Positions 51,457 to 60,568 of a stretch of DNA of 64,000 nt are shown in pieces. A program made the position numbers and the translations under genes. How positions within the stretch are numbered: position 1 is the stretch's first letter; each line of letters opens with the position of its first letter. The stretch is taken from positions 18,464 to 82,463 of the forward strand of contig REED01000110.1 of assembly GCA_007695225.1 (NCBI GenBank), read 5' to 3'. The notes under the pieces were generated by a model, which was not told the DNA's origin, ran no database searches, and saw only the letters and a list, made by a program, of their open reading frames with translations. The DNA comes from Gemmatimonadales bacterium. Lineage in GTDB: Bacteria; Gemmatimonadota; Gemmatimonadetes; Longimicrobiales; Gaopeijiaceae.

Positions 51457-53640
51457 ATGGGCAAGAAGCAGACGTCGTGGTCCCGGGTTCGAGAAGGCGC
51501 CGCCTCGGGTGGGAGGATGGCCGGAAGGGCCCTCCGTCTCCCCTGGGTATGGGTTCCCCTGCTCTTCATCCTGGCCCTGGGGATCGGCTTCGGATGGGGC
51601 GCCTGGCGGAACCTCTGCGTCGACTGCCCATCCATCGCCCAGATCCACACCTGGGAGCCGCAGCAGACGTCGAAGGTCTTCAGCCACGATGGGCAGCTCA
51701 TCGGGGAACTGGGGATCGAGCGCCGTACGCCTGTGGCCTATCAGGCGCTCCCCTCCCATGTCCCCCAGGCCTTCATCGCGGTGGAGGACCGTCGCTTCTT
51801 CCGGCACCAGGGCGTAGACGGCCGGGGCGTCGCAAGGGCGGTGCTGGGCGTGGCGGTCACCGGCTCCTTCCGCGGCGGGGGAGGAAGCACCATCACCCAG
51901 CAGCTCGCCCGGAACATGTTCGAGACCATCGGTTTCGAGAAGCGGGTGGAGCGGAAGCTGAAGGAACTCCAGGTGGCGCTGGAGCTGGAGCGGGCCTACT
52001 CGAAGGAACAGATCCTCGAAGCCTACATGAACCAGATCAACCTGGGACATGGCTGGTGGGGGATCCAGACCGCGGCCCGGAACTACTTCGGGAAGGACGC
52101 CCTGGAGTTGAACCCCGCGGAAGCGGCCATGCTGGCCGCCATCGCCAACCGCCCCATGTACTACTCCCCCCTCCGGAACCAGGACGCGGCTCGGAGCCGT
52201 CGGAACCTGGTGCTGGATCGGATGGCCCGAGAGGGGTTCCTCTCCCGCCAGGAAGCCTCGGAGTGGCAGGCCCATCCCCTCCCCTCGGAGCGGGCCGACG
52301 GATCCGGCACCGACGCTCCCTACTTCACCGAGTGGGTCCGGCAGATCGTCCAGTCCCGTTTCGGAAGCCAGGTCTACACCGGGGGACTCCAGATCCACAC
52401 CACCCTGGACGTGGGGATGCAGCGGGCCGCCGAGGGCGCCATGGAGCGGGGATTCAACCGGGTGGAGTCACGACCCGGGTTCCGGCACCCGAAGTACGAG
52501 GAGACCGCCGATCGCCGAGAAGCCTTCGCCGAGTCCAACTCCCCCTATCTCCAGGGAATGTTCGTGGCCCTGGACCCCCACACCGGATCGGTCCGGGCCC
52601 TGGTGGGTGGACGGGACTACGAGCAGTCCCGCTTCAACCGGGCGCTGCAGGCCCGGCGTCAGCCCGGCTCCTCCTTCAAGACCTTCGTCTACGCGGCGGC
52701 CATGGCCGCGGGGATTCCGGCCTCCTACATCCTCGCCGACGCCCCTGTGGTGCGAAGCCAGGTGGACGGAACGGAGTGGCGTCCCCAGAACTTCTCCGGG
52801 GACTTCGACGGGGACATGACCCTTCGGGAGGCCTTCCGACGCTCCATCAACATGGTGGCCATCAAGCTGGCCGATGAGGAGGTGGGGCTGGAGACGGTGG
52901 CCCAGACCGCCCGCCGTCTCGGCATCCGCACCGAGATCCCCCGCTTCCCCTCCATCGCCATCGGCTCCCCCGATGTCCTCCCCATCCAGATGGCCGAGGC
53001 CTATTCCGCCTTCGCCGCCCTGGGCACCAAGGTCCGACCCTTCCCCATCCTTCGGGTGGAGAGCGCCGACGGCGAGGTGCTCTGGGAGCCCCAGCCCGAA
53101 CGGACCCAGGTCCTGGATCCCCTCGCGGCTCGGCTCATGGTTTCCCTGATGGAGGACGTGGTGGACCGGGGCACCGCCGCCAATGGTGTGCGGAATGTGG
53201 GCGGACTCCCCTACGAGGTCCCGGCTGCCGGAAAGACGGGGACCACCAACAACTCCACCGACGTCTGGTTCGTGGGGTTCACCCCCGACATCCAGGCCGC
53301 GGTCTGGTTCGGGATGGATCGGCCCCAGCGGATCTACACCGGGGCCACCGGGGGCGGCGATGCGGCCCCGGTATGGGGGGACTTCATGCGCCAGGTCTAT
53401 ATGGGTACGGAAGAGGAGGCGAATGGTGGAGGCGGTGGAACACCCCCCCTCCTGGAAATCCCTGAGCCCTGGTCCACCGAGGGGCTCATCTCCCTCCAGG
53501 TGGACAACCGCACGGGGCTCCTGGCCTCTCAGTGGTGCCCGGAGAACCGGCGCTACACCGAGTTCTTCCTTCCGGGAACCGAGCCCACGGAGCCCTGTGA
53601 CGACACCAGTGGCCGGATCCGGGTCCCCCGCTGGCCCTGA
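51457..53640 (+). CDS. Class A penicillin-binding protein (PBP1A type), 727 aa
   Basis: Bifunctional peptidoglycan glycosyltransferase and transpeptidase. One TM anchor (PWVWVPLLFILALGIGFGWG) is followed by the GT51 domain with EDRRFFRHQGVD, GGSTITQQLARN and RKLKELQVALELE. The transpeptidase domain has SSFK near residue 405, SIN near 462 and KTGTT near 593. A Gly-rich linker and a 60-residue C-terminal extension follow. ATG 51457 is used; the ribosome site is weak, so ATG 51517 is a possible alternative. The spacer upstream (51177-51456) holds only a small CCATCG/CGATGG hairpin. Confidence 0.96.
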   Translation: MGKKQTSWSRVREGAASGGRMAGRALRLPWVWVPLLFILALGIGFGWGAWRNLCVDCPSIAQIHTWEPQQTSKVFSHDGQLIGELGIERRTPVAYQALPSHVPQAFIAVEDRRFFRHQGVDGRGVARAVLGVAVTGSFRGGGGSTITQQLARNMFETIGFEKRVERKLKELQVALELERAYSKEQILEAYMNQINLGHGWWGIQTAARNYFGKDALELNPAEAAMLAAIANRPMYYSPLRNQDAARSRRNLVLDRMAREGFLSRQEASEWQAHPLPSERADGSGTDAPYFTEWVRQIVQSRFGSQVYTGGLQIHTTLDVGMQRAAEGAMERGFNRVESRPGFRHPKYEETADRREAFAESNSPYLQGMFVALDPHTGSVRALVGGRDYEQSRFNRALQARRQPGSSFKTFVYAAAMAAGIPASYILADAPVVRSQVDGTEWRPQNFSGDFDGDMTLREAFRRSINMVAIKLADEEVGLETVAQTARRLGIRTEIPRFPSIAIGSPDVLPIQMAEAYSAFAALGTKVRPFPILRVESADGEVLWEPQPERTQVLDPLAARLMVSLMEDVVDRGTAANGVRNVGGLPYEVPAAGKTGTTNNSTDVWFVGFTPDIQAAVWFGMDRPQRIYTGATGGGDAAPVWGDFMRQVYMGTEEEANGGGGGTPPLLEIPEPWSTEGLISLQVDNRTGLLASQWCPENRRYTEFFLPGTEPTEPCDDTSGRIRVPRWP

Positions 53641-53667
53641 AGTCCACCGCCCTCCCGACGCCATATC

Positions 53668-53892
53668 ATGACCACCACCGCCACCACTGCCGTCTTCACC
53701 TTCGACACCTCCCACCACGCCCTGTGGGCGGAGGATGTCGCAGGGGAGCGATCCGTTCCGGTGGAGGTGATCGCTGCTCCTCCGGAGTCAGGATCCAAGT
53801 GCGACCTGGCGCTCCGTACCCTCAGGGCCCGGGCGGACGAACTGGAGTCCGCCTTCCAGGAGGAAGGGATCGAGTTCCGGCGCTGGGGTTGA
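53668..53892 (+). CDS. DUF3343-type small protein, 74 aa
   Basis: FTFDTSHHALWAEDVAGERSVPVEVIAAPPES, followed by a conserved cysteine in SKCDLALRTL, is the DUF3343 pattern, a family proposed to carry selenium or sulfur. The usual second cysteine seen in some members is not present. It lies 27 nt after the class A PBP stop on the same strand, with no sulfur- or selenium-related gene nearby. The assignment is good at family level; function is unproven. Confidence 0.8.
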   Translation: MTTTATTAVFTFDTSHHALWAEDVAGERSVPVEVIAAPPESGSKCDLALRTLRARADELESAFQEEGIEFRRWG

Positions 53893-53961
53893 GGCGGTTT
53901 GAGGGCGACGCCGTTCGAGGGCGTCAACGGGCCACGGGCTTCACAGCCAAGGCCTTCAGGT

Positions 53962-54207
53962 TCAGGGTGGGGCGGGGACGGCGCTCCGCCGGAAGAAGCC
54001 CACGGTCTGGACCTCCCGGGAGTCGCTGAGCACGGCGGCCACATGGTACCCCCGGGCATCCAGGGGCCACTCCACCGGGTGATCGAACTCCACCCCCTCC
54101 TACAACCCCGACGCCAGATCCCCCTTCCGCCACAACCTCACGCCCCGGAACTCGGGTTCGACTTCAATCCAGTGCCGCCCTTCGCCTTCGATCCGATACG
54201 GGTGATG
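53962..54207 (-). pseudogene. Gene remnant with an in-frame amber codon, product unknown
   Basis: One continuous minus-strand frame of 81 codons reads like protein (HHPYRIEGEGRHWIEVEPEF ... WPLDARGYHVAAVLSDSREV ... TVGFFRRSAVPAPP) but has a single TAG at 54100-54102 after codon 35. No in-frame start lies before it, and a terminator hairpin abuts its 5' side. The flanking residues would suit a Gln codon changed to amber. I take it as a decayed, 5'-truncated gene. I do not recognise the family. It accounts for most of the 430-nt space between DUF3343 and susD. Confidence 0.45.
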
Positions 54208-54240
54208 GGGGAAGAATCCGCCAGGACCGCCACGTGAAAA

Positions 54241-54270
54241 GGGGGGAGGGCCTGACCAGGCCCTCCCCCC
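54241..54270 (-). terminator. Intrinsic terminator of the susC-susD operon
   Basis: GGGGGGAGGGCC and GGCCCTCCCCCC form a perfect long stem around TGACCA, followed on the minus strand by TTTTCACG. It lies 53 nt after the susD stop codon and is the clearest intrinsic terminator in the window. Confidence 0.85.
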
Positions 54271-54322
54271 TTCCGTCGTCCGGGTGACCCGCGTTCCCGC
54301 GGTTCCCGAACGGGGTTCGGGT

Positions 54323-55618
54323 TCAGCTGATGTTCGGGTTGTTCGTCCGCTCGTCGAAGGGAAGCGGGAAGCAGGTCTGGTCGAAGACCGTCCCTACCTC
54401 GGGCTTGTAGTAGTTGTCCCCGGGCTCGAGGATGTTGGGGACGGAGCCGGGGTTCCGGCGCCAGTCGCCCATCCGCTTCCCCTCCAGCCAGAAGTCGATG
54501 GAGCGCTGGGCCATGAGCTCGCCCAGGAGGTCGTCCCCCTCGTAGGGGCCGTGTCCACCGGCGGCGCGTCGCTCATTGATGAAGCCCAGCATCTCCACCG
54601 GGTCGTTCCGGGCCTCCACCTCGATGTACCGGGCTTCCAGCCCCGAGGCGAGGCGGATGGACGCCGACCAGCTCGGGTACTTGAGCTGGGACCAGAGCTG
54701 GAGGGTGTTGTCCTGGGCCGGACGCCCGGAGTCGAAGAACTGGATCCGGGGGTCCCCCACGGGGTCCGTCGGGTCCCCGGTCAGATCCTGCCCCATCTCC
54801 CGGTAGTGGGGCGGCACCACGAAGGCCTCGCGGCTACCTCCGGCGGAGAAGAAGTAGACCCCGTTCCCCAGCCGACCCCGGTTCCCCGGGTCGTCCACGA
54901 AGGGCACCAGGAACTCGAAGTCGGAGGGCACCCCCTGGACGGCGGCGATGGCATCGGCGGTCCGCCCCAGCTGCAGGAGGGTCCGTCCCTTGGCCACCCG
55001 GGAAGCGTTGAGGATGTTCGCGGCCTCGGCTCCGGTGAGCCCCCCGGCCAGCTCGATGGCCTGATCATAGCGGGGGAGAGCTGCCTCGAGGGTCTGCTCC
55101 ACCGACATGAGGGGGCCGGGTTCGTTACCCGGCTGCCGCATGGTCCCCTCGCAGAAGGCTTCCCCCATGAGGGTGAGTCCGTAGGCGGAGGTCAGGGAGG
55201 CCCGGGCCACATTCAGCTCCTGTCCCTGGACGCCGGCCAGCGCCTCCACAGCCTGCTCCCCCTGGGAGATGCCCCGGGTGAGGGGGATCCACACCTCATC
55301 CCGGAAGGTGCCGTTTCGGTCGTCGATGGCCCGGCGCCCGAACTCGTTCCGGGTGGGGAAGGTGTCTCCTACCCATGCCTCGTTGGTAAACCAGGCCGTA
55401 TGGCGGATCACGTCGCCATAGGCGGATCCCAGGGTCTGGAAGGCCGACCGGGAGAATACGGTCCCGTCGGCGATGGGATCGATGTCCTCGGCATCGATGA
55501 CGTTGGGGGTTCGGACTTCAAAGAAGGATTCGCAGCCGGCCGCGGCCACCGTGAGGATGCCCGCAAGGGCCAGGTGGACCGGAAGCCGGAACCGTCGAGT
55601 ATTCAGTCGGTTCTTCAT
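54323..55618 (-). CDS. SusD/RagB-family outer-membrane nutrient-binding lipoprotein, 431 aa
   Basis: The lipobox VAAAGC places Cys29 at the mature N-terminus. The helical TPR-like core of SusD proteins is recognisable from TPNVIDAEDIDPIADGTVFSRSAFQTLGSAYGD through AANILNASRVAKGRTLLQLGR to the C-terminal FWLEGKRMGDWRRNPGSVPN, and the protein ends NNPNIS. It caps the SusC channel and binds the substrate; the ligand (glycan or peptide) is unknown. It lies 20 nt downstream of susC. At 431 aa it is somewhat short for the family. Confidence 0.9.
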   Translation of the reverse strand: MKNRLNTRRFRLPVHLALAGILTVAAAGCESFFEVRTPNVIDAEDIDPIADGTVFSRSAFQTLGSAYGDVIRHTAWFTNEAWVGDTFPTRNEFGRRAIDDRNGTFRDEVWIPLTRGISQGEQAVEALAGVQGQELNVARASLTSAYGLTLMGEAFCEGTMRQPGNEPGPLMSVEQTLEAALPRYDQAIELAGGLTGAEAANILNASRVAKGRTLLQLGRTADAIAAVQGVPSDFEFLVPFVDDPGNRGRLGNGVYFFSAGGSREAFVVPPHYREMGQDLTGDPTDPVGDPRIQFFDSGRPAQDNTLQLWSQLKYPSWSASIRLASGLEARYIEVEARNDPVEMLGFINERRAAGGHGPYEGDDLLGELMAQRSIDFWLEGKRMGDWRRNPGSVPNILEPGDNYYKPEVGTVFDQTCFPLPFDERTNNPNIS

Positions 55619-55638
55619 GATTCTCTCCTGTTCCGGCG

Positions 55639-58638
55639 TCAGAAAGTGAGGTTGACCCGGCCGATGAAGCGCCGGGGCTGGGGCAGCGTCAGGAAGTCCC
55701 AGCGGCTGAAGTTGGCGGTAGCCAACCCATTCACCTCGGGATCGGGACCGTTGTAGTCCGTCCAGAGCTGCAGATTCCGCGCACCCAGAGAAATGGTGGC
55801 GCCCCGGGCCCGGAAGGCCTGGGCCAGCTCCAGCGGGAGCGTATAGCTCACCGTGAGCTCCCGGAAGCGCACATGGCTGGCGTCCTCGTAGTAGGCATCG
55901 TTCACCGCCGAGGCGCTCAGGCTGCGACCATCCTCGGTGATGAAGGGCCCGAAGCGCCGGAGTCGCTCCTCCTCACTGATGACGTCGGTGTCAGCCCGAC
56001 GCACCCACCGCTCCCCGGTGCCGAACTGCCGCTCCCGGAACTGGTCGGTGTTGTTGTAGAGGGTGTAGTCCCGCATCCAGTCCACCTGGGCGTAGACCCG
56101 GAAGTTCTGGAAGAGGGTGAAGGTGGAGGAGAAGTTCCCCTCGTTCCCGGGGTTGGGGTTCCCGATGAACTCCACCGTGTCGGAGACGATGGCCCGGTTG
56201 TTGGCCATGTCGAACTCACGGACCACGTGGGTCCACCGCCCGAAGGCCGGGAACCCGGGAATGACGCGCTGCTCGGCGCCGAAGGGCGCCACGTCACCCA
56301 GGTCCGTGACCTCGTTGGTGTTGGTGGAGAAGTTCAGCCGGGCATCCCACGCGAAGTTGGGAAGGTCCACGATCCGGGAGTTCAACCCAACCTCCCACCC
56401 CGAGTTCTTGAGCTCCCCGATGTTCACGAAGGGGTCATCCACAAAGCCCAGGGAGGGGGCCAGGGGGCGCTCCAGGATCAGATCCTCGGACCGCTTGTCG
56501 TAGTAGGTCACCTCCAGGCCGATGCGCTCGTTGAAGAGGCCGGCGTCAAAGCCCAGCTCCCACTCCACGCCCCGCTCCGCCTTCAGGTCGGGGTTCCCCG
56601 GGTTCAGGGGGAGGACCCCCGAGGCCACCTGCGTGGGGGTCACCGCGAAGGGCGCCGAGTCGAAGGTGGTAAGGGAGGCCCCGGTGCTGGGGGACCGTCC
56701 GGTGGAGCCCCATACCGTCCGGAGACGGAGGGTGGAGAAGATCCCCTCGAGACCCACGGGGAAGAAGTCCGACTCGGAGACGACGTAGGAGACGCCCACC
56801 TTCGGATTGAAGAAGGTGTCCACGTCCCGACCGAAGGCGGAGCTCCGATCCAGACGGGCCCCGAGCTGGAAGTAGAGGCGGTCCTGCCAGGCCAGGTCGA
56901 GCTGGCTCAGGAGGCCGCCGTAGCGCTCCTCGAAGTACTGCTGCTCCCCGGTGGTCTGGGCCGCGGCGTTGATGGAGCGGGCCGTGTTCACCGTGAGGCC
57001 CTGCCCCACCGCGCCGGCCAGGTCGCTCCGGGTGGCCACCGCCTGCCCCCCGAAGGCCAGGTCCGCTATCCAGTTCTCACCCACGGGCTGGCGAACGCTC
57101 CCCAGGTAGTCCAGGGTGATCTGGTCCCGGTTCTGCCGCCGGTGGGAGATCTGTCCTGAGTTCAGGGTGGCGGTTCCGTACCAGCCGATATCGTTCTTGG
57201 GGAAGAAGTCGGTGGCCTCGGAGCGGGTGATGTCCCCGCCCAGGCTGAACCGGTTGGTGAGCCAGGTGAAGGGCGTATAGTTGGCGGTGATCACCGGGTT
57301 CACCCGGATGGCCATGTTGGAGTTCTCGATGGCGGAGATGGCCTCCACCTGGCGGTTCGCCCCGAACCACCCCTCCCGGGTGTCCACCCCGATGCTCAGG
57401 GGGGATCCCAGCATGGCCCCGCCCAGGAATCCGTAGATGTTGTTGTCGTTCTGGGGCATCAGGTTGTCCGTCCGGCTGAGCCCCACGGAGGCGTCGAGCC
57501 GGAGGTCGTCCCGGGGGGTGAAGTCGAAGTTCATGCGGCCCGAATACCGGTTGAACTCGTTCCCCGGGAAGATCCCCTCCTCCTCGCTTGCACTGAAGGA
57601 GAGGAAGTATCCGAAGTTCTCACCACCGCCCCGCCCGGACCACCCGACGTTGTGGGCGATCCCAGTCTGCCACACCCCCAGACGGGTGAGGGGGTTGTCG
57701 GAGACGATGTCCCCGGCCTGGAGACCGAAGCAGGGGGAGTCGGGGTTCTGGGTCCGGCCCGCGTCGCAGACGCCGAAGTTGGCGTCCCCGTCCCACACCG
57801 TCTCGGAGGCCCCGAACTCATAGGAGACGGTCTGGGTGAAGGGGGTTCCCGCCCGACCCCGCTTGGTCCGGATCTGGATCACCCCGGCGGAGGCGTCGGA
57901 GCCGTAGAGGGTGGACGCCGCCGGTCCTTTCACGATCTCGATGGACTCGATGTCGTTGGGATTGAGGTCATTCAGCCGGGAGGCGGCCTGTCCGCCCACG
58001 CCGAAGAGCTGGTTCGTCCGGGAATCCATGAGGACCCCGTCGATGATGACCAGGGGCTCGTTGGAGAGGTTCACCGAGGCTGCTCCCCGGAGGCGGATCC
58101 GCTGGGTGGATCCGGCGGTCCCGGAGGAGGTGGTGATGTTCACCCCGGCGGTCCGCGCCTGGAGCAGGTTCCCCACCGTGGTCACTGGCGCCACCTCCAC
58201 CAGGGAGGCTGCGTCCAGAGAGGAGATGGAGGCCGCCTGGGCCCGCCGCTCCTGCCGCCCCGCCGTCCCCGTGACGATGAGCTCGTCCAGGGCAAGGGCG
58301 GAGGGGGAGAGCTGGAAGTTCACCGTGGCCGTCTCCCCCACACCGAGGTTGACGGACTGGGTGGACGTGGCGTAGCCAAGAAAGGTGACCCGGACCTGGA
58401 TCTCCCCCGCGGTGACGTTGGGGATCCGGAAGGATCCGTCCGAGGCGGAGAGGGTGCCGCGCTGGGTTCCGACAATGACGACCTGGGCGGAAGCCACGGG
58501 GGCTCCGGTCCGGACGTCGGTGACGGTTCCCTGGATCGTCCCCGTCTCCTGGGCCTCGACGGGGGAGGTGAAGATCACCATCCCCGCGAGGGCCAGCAGA
58601 CAGGTCAGTCCGCTGAACCAATCAGTTCTGGAATTCAT
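55639..58638 (-). CDS. SusC/RagA-family TonB-linked outer-membrane protein, 999 aa
   Basis: The signal peptide (TCLLALAGMVIFTSPVEAQ) is followed by a carboxypeptidase-like domain (GTIQGTVTDVRTGAPVASAQVVIVG ... GYATSTQSV) and a plug with PLVIIDGVLMDSR and DIESIEIVKGPAASTLYGSDASAGVIQI, which is the SusC signature. A long 22-strand barrel ends in PRRFIGRVNLTF with a terminal Phe. It imports a large substrate with SusD and TonB energy. ATG 58638 was chosen as the start of the signal peptide. No regulator or hydrolase gene flanks it, so this is a bare SusCD pair. Confidence 0.95.
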   Translation of the reverse strand: MNSRTDWFSGLTCLLALAGMVIFTSPVEAQETGTIQGTVTDVRTGAPVASAQVVIVGTQRGTLSASDGSFRIPNVTAGEIQVRVTFLGYATSTQSVNLGVGETATVNFQLSPSALALDELIVTGTAGRQERRAQAASISSLDAASLVEVAPVTTVGNLLQARTAGVNITTSSGTAGSTQRIRLRGAASVNLSNEPLVIIDGVLMDSRTNQLFGVGGQAASRLNDLNPNDIESIEIVKGPAASTLYGSDASAGVIQIRTKRGRAGTPFTQTVSYEFGASETVWDGDANFGVCDAGRTQNPDSPCFGLQAGDIVSDNPLTRLGVWQTGIAHNVGWSGRGGGENFGYFLSFSASEEEGIFPGNEFNRYSGRMNFDFTPRDDLRLDASVGLSRTDNLMPQNDNNIYGFLGGAMLGSPLSIGVDTREGWFGANRQVEAISAIENSNMAIRVNPVITANYTPFTWLTNRFSLGGDITRSEATDFFPKNDIGWYGTATLNSGQISHRRQNRDQITLDYLGSVRQPVGENWIADLAFGGQAVATRSDLAGAVGQGLTVNTARSINAAAQTTGEQQYFEERYGGLLSQLDLAWQDRLYFQLGARLDRSSAFGRDVDTFFNPKVGVSYVVSESDFFPVGLEGIFSTLRLRTVWGSTGRSPSTGASLTTFDSAPFAVTPTQVASGVLPLNPGNPDLKAERGVEWELGFDAGLFNERIGLEVTYYDKRSEDLILERPLAPSLGFVDDPFVNIGELKNSGWEVGLNSRIVDLPNFAWDARLNFSTNTNEVTDLGDVAPFGAEQRVIPGFPAFGRWTHVVREFDMANNRAIVSDTVEFIGNPNPGNEGNFSSTFTLFQNFRVYAQVDWMRDYTLYNNTDQFRERQFGTGERWVRRADTDVISEEERLRRFGPFITEDGRSLSASAVNDAYYEDASHVRFRELTVSYTLPLELAQAFRARGATISLGARNLQLWTDYNGPDPEVNGLATANFSRWDFLTLPQPRRFIGRVNLTF

Positions 58639-59221
58639 ATGCCCTGTGTCCTGTTCATGCGGAACGGCGGAGGTACGTTCCCCACCATCCCTGGTGAAAC
58701 CTTGGTGGCCAGGGGAGCCTTCCCACTGTTGTGAAGCCACCGGGAACCACTCGAACGGTTTTCGTCTGGGGAGTGCACCACCTCCTTGCGCTTCAGGAGC
58801 AACGCGGGCGGTCAGTCTGTCTCAGGCGATCTGGGAGGGCAGTGTGCTGAAGAGAGTGTTCGGACGTTTGGAAATGGATGTAGCCTCCACCCCGTTCAGT
58901 TTGCCCTACAGTCAAAGAATGCCTGGGCAAATGTTATCAAACGGACAGGAAACTTCAAGGTCAGGGGATCGTCCGGCCCCAACCCGGGACCATGCGGCTC
59001 CGGATCAGAGGCCGGACCAGAGGGTGGCGGGAGGGGCCTTCCTCCTGCTCCGCATAGCTTTGCGGATGGAGTAGAAAGGCGACCCGGGGAAGGTGGTCTG
59101 GAAGGGGGTTCTACAGAGGAGAATGTTTGGGCATCAGGAACCGGACGAAGCCCTGACCTCGCCCCTCTTGTCCTGTGGACCAAGAAATATCAGGACAACA
59201 CCATGACATGAGCATGACCCC
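58639..59221. other. 583-nt intergenic region upstream of susC
   Basis: I see no supportable gene here. It is less GC-biased than its surroundings, notably around 58890-58945, and stop codons are frequent in all frames. It should hold the susC promoter, but no convincing -35/-10 pair was found. An 8-bp inverted repeat at 59168-59198 lies just after the end of the phosphorylase gene. Confidence 0.6.
59168..59198. other. 8-bp inverted repeat downstream of the pyrimidine phosphorylase
   Basis: TTGTCCTG (59168-59175) and CAGGACAA (59191-59198) are perfect inverted copies around a 15-nt AT-rich spacer. It could be a weak terminator for the minus-strand phosphorylase gene or a dyad for a DNA-binding protein. 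Confidence 0.45.
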
Positions 59222-60568
59222 TCACGCCCAAGGCGCAGCCAAGGTCCCGTCCGGGTTCACGCGGTTCTGGACGAGGGGAAGAAGAAGAGGGCCATCCTTC
59301 CCGATCCGGATGGCCGTCCGGACCCTGCGGGCGCCTCTTTCCGCCGACTCCTGGGTCCGGGCGTGCACCCTCCCCAGGATGTCGCCCGCCTCCACCTCGT
59401 CCCCCGGCTGCACCAGCTGGTCGAAGCCCACTTCCGGATGGATGGGCTCCCCGAGGCGGGTCCGTCCGCCGCCCAACTCCACCACACCCTGCCCGAGCGG
59501 AAGGGGGCGGACCTCCAGGACCGAGCCGGCGCGTTCGGCCCGCACGGGCATCACCTCGGCGGCGGAGGGGAGGAGGGAGGCATCATCCACCACGCGAGGA
59601 TCGCCCCCCTGCCGCTCCACCATTCGCCGGAAGCGTTCCAGGGGTGCCCCTCCGTCCAGAAGTTCGGTCGCCCGCGTCCGTGCCGTCCCGGGGTCGGAGA
59701 AACGACCGGATCGGTAGAGCATCTCGGCGGCCAACTCCAGGACCAGAGTCCTGAGGTCGTCGGGCCCCTCGCCCCGGAGACACTCCAACGCCTCTCGGAC
59801 CTCCAGTGCATTTCCGGCGCTCCGCCCCAGGGGACGATCCATGGCAGTCAGGAGCGCGGAGGTGGGTACGCCCTGGCGTCGGCCGATCTCCACCATGGTC
59901 CGGGCCAATGTCTCGGCCTGTGCCGGGTCTGGAAGAAAGGCTCCACTCCCCACCTTCACATCCAGGACCAGGACGGAAAGACCCTCCGCCAGCTTCTTGG
60001 ACATGATGCTGGCGGCGATGAGGGGGATGGAGGCCACGGTCCCGGTCACACTGCGGAGGTCGTAGAGTCGCCGGTCCAGCGGCGCGATCTCCCGGGTCTG
60101 ACCGGTCATGGCCACCCCTTCGGCCTCGAGGACGGCTTGGAAGCGGTCCAGGGGAAGGTCGGTCCGAAACCCGGGAATGGACTCGAGCTTGTCCAGCGTT
60201 CCGCCCGTATGTCCCAGGCCGCGTCCCGACATCATGGGCACGTAAAGGCCGGCTTCCGCCACCAGGGGGGCCAGCACGAGGGAGACCTTGTCCCCGACCC
60301 CCCCGGTGGAGTGCTTGTCCACCCGGGGGGCAGGGAGATGACCCAGATCCAGGACTGCGCCGGAGTGGAGCATGATCTCCACGAATTCGGCCAGTTCCGC
60401 ATCCTCCATTCCGCGGAAGACAACCGCCATGAGAAAGGCGGCCATCTGGTAGTCCTCAACCTCCCCCTTCAGGTATCCCTGCAGGAAGGAGCGAAGGTCA
60501 CCGGGATCGATGGGGTCCCCGTCCCTCTTCCGCTCCAGAAGGGGGATCGGGTTGAATCTCTGCGTCAG
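59222..60568 (-). CDS. Thymidine/pyrimidine-nucleoside phosphorylase, 448 aa, apparent CTG start
   Basis: Cleaves pyrimidine nucleosides with phosphate in salvage. FLQGYLKGEVEDYQMAAFLMAV, the phosphate-site motif VDKHSTGGVGDKVSL, SGRGLGHTGGTLDKLESIPG and LDVKVGSGAF are diagnostic. The family N-terminus is about ten residues before KRDGDPI. No ATG, GTG or TTG exists there, but CTG 60568 does, overlapping the YtxH-gene stop as CTGA and giving MTQRFNPIPLLERKRDG. The only other option is an ATG at 60640 deep inside the upstream gene. GGAAG lies 8 nt before the CTG. Confidence 0.9.
   Translation of the reverse strand: MTQRFNPIPLLERKRDGDPIDPGDLRSFLQGYLKGEVEDYQMAAFLMAVVFRGMEDAELAEFVEIMLHSGAVLDLGHLPAPRVDKHSTGGVGDKVSLVLAPLVAEAGLYVPMMSGRGLGHTGGTLDKLESIPGFRTDLPLDRFQAVLEAEGVAMTGQTREIAPLDRRLYDLRSVTGTVASIPLIAASIMSKKLAEGLSVLVLDVKVGSGAFLPDPAQAETLARTMVEIGRRQGVPTSALLTAMDRPLGRSAGNALEVREALECLRGEGPDDLRTLVLELAAEMLYRSGRFSDPGTARTRATELLDGGAPLERFRRMVERQGGDPRVVDDASLLPSAAEVMPVRAERAGSVLEVRPLPLGQGVVELGGGRTRLGEPIHPEVGFDQLVQPGDEVEAGDILGRVHARTQESAERGARRVRTAIRIGKDGPLLLPLVQNRVNPDGTLAAPWA

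Noticed and set aside
53899..54237. A 112-codon plus-strand frame after the DUF3343 gene
   Set aside because: Pro/His/Gly-rich composition and no ribosome site; the opposite strand holds a more protein-like interrupted frame.
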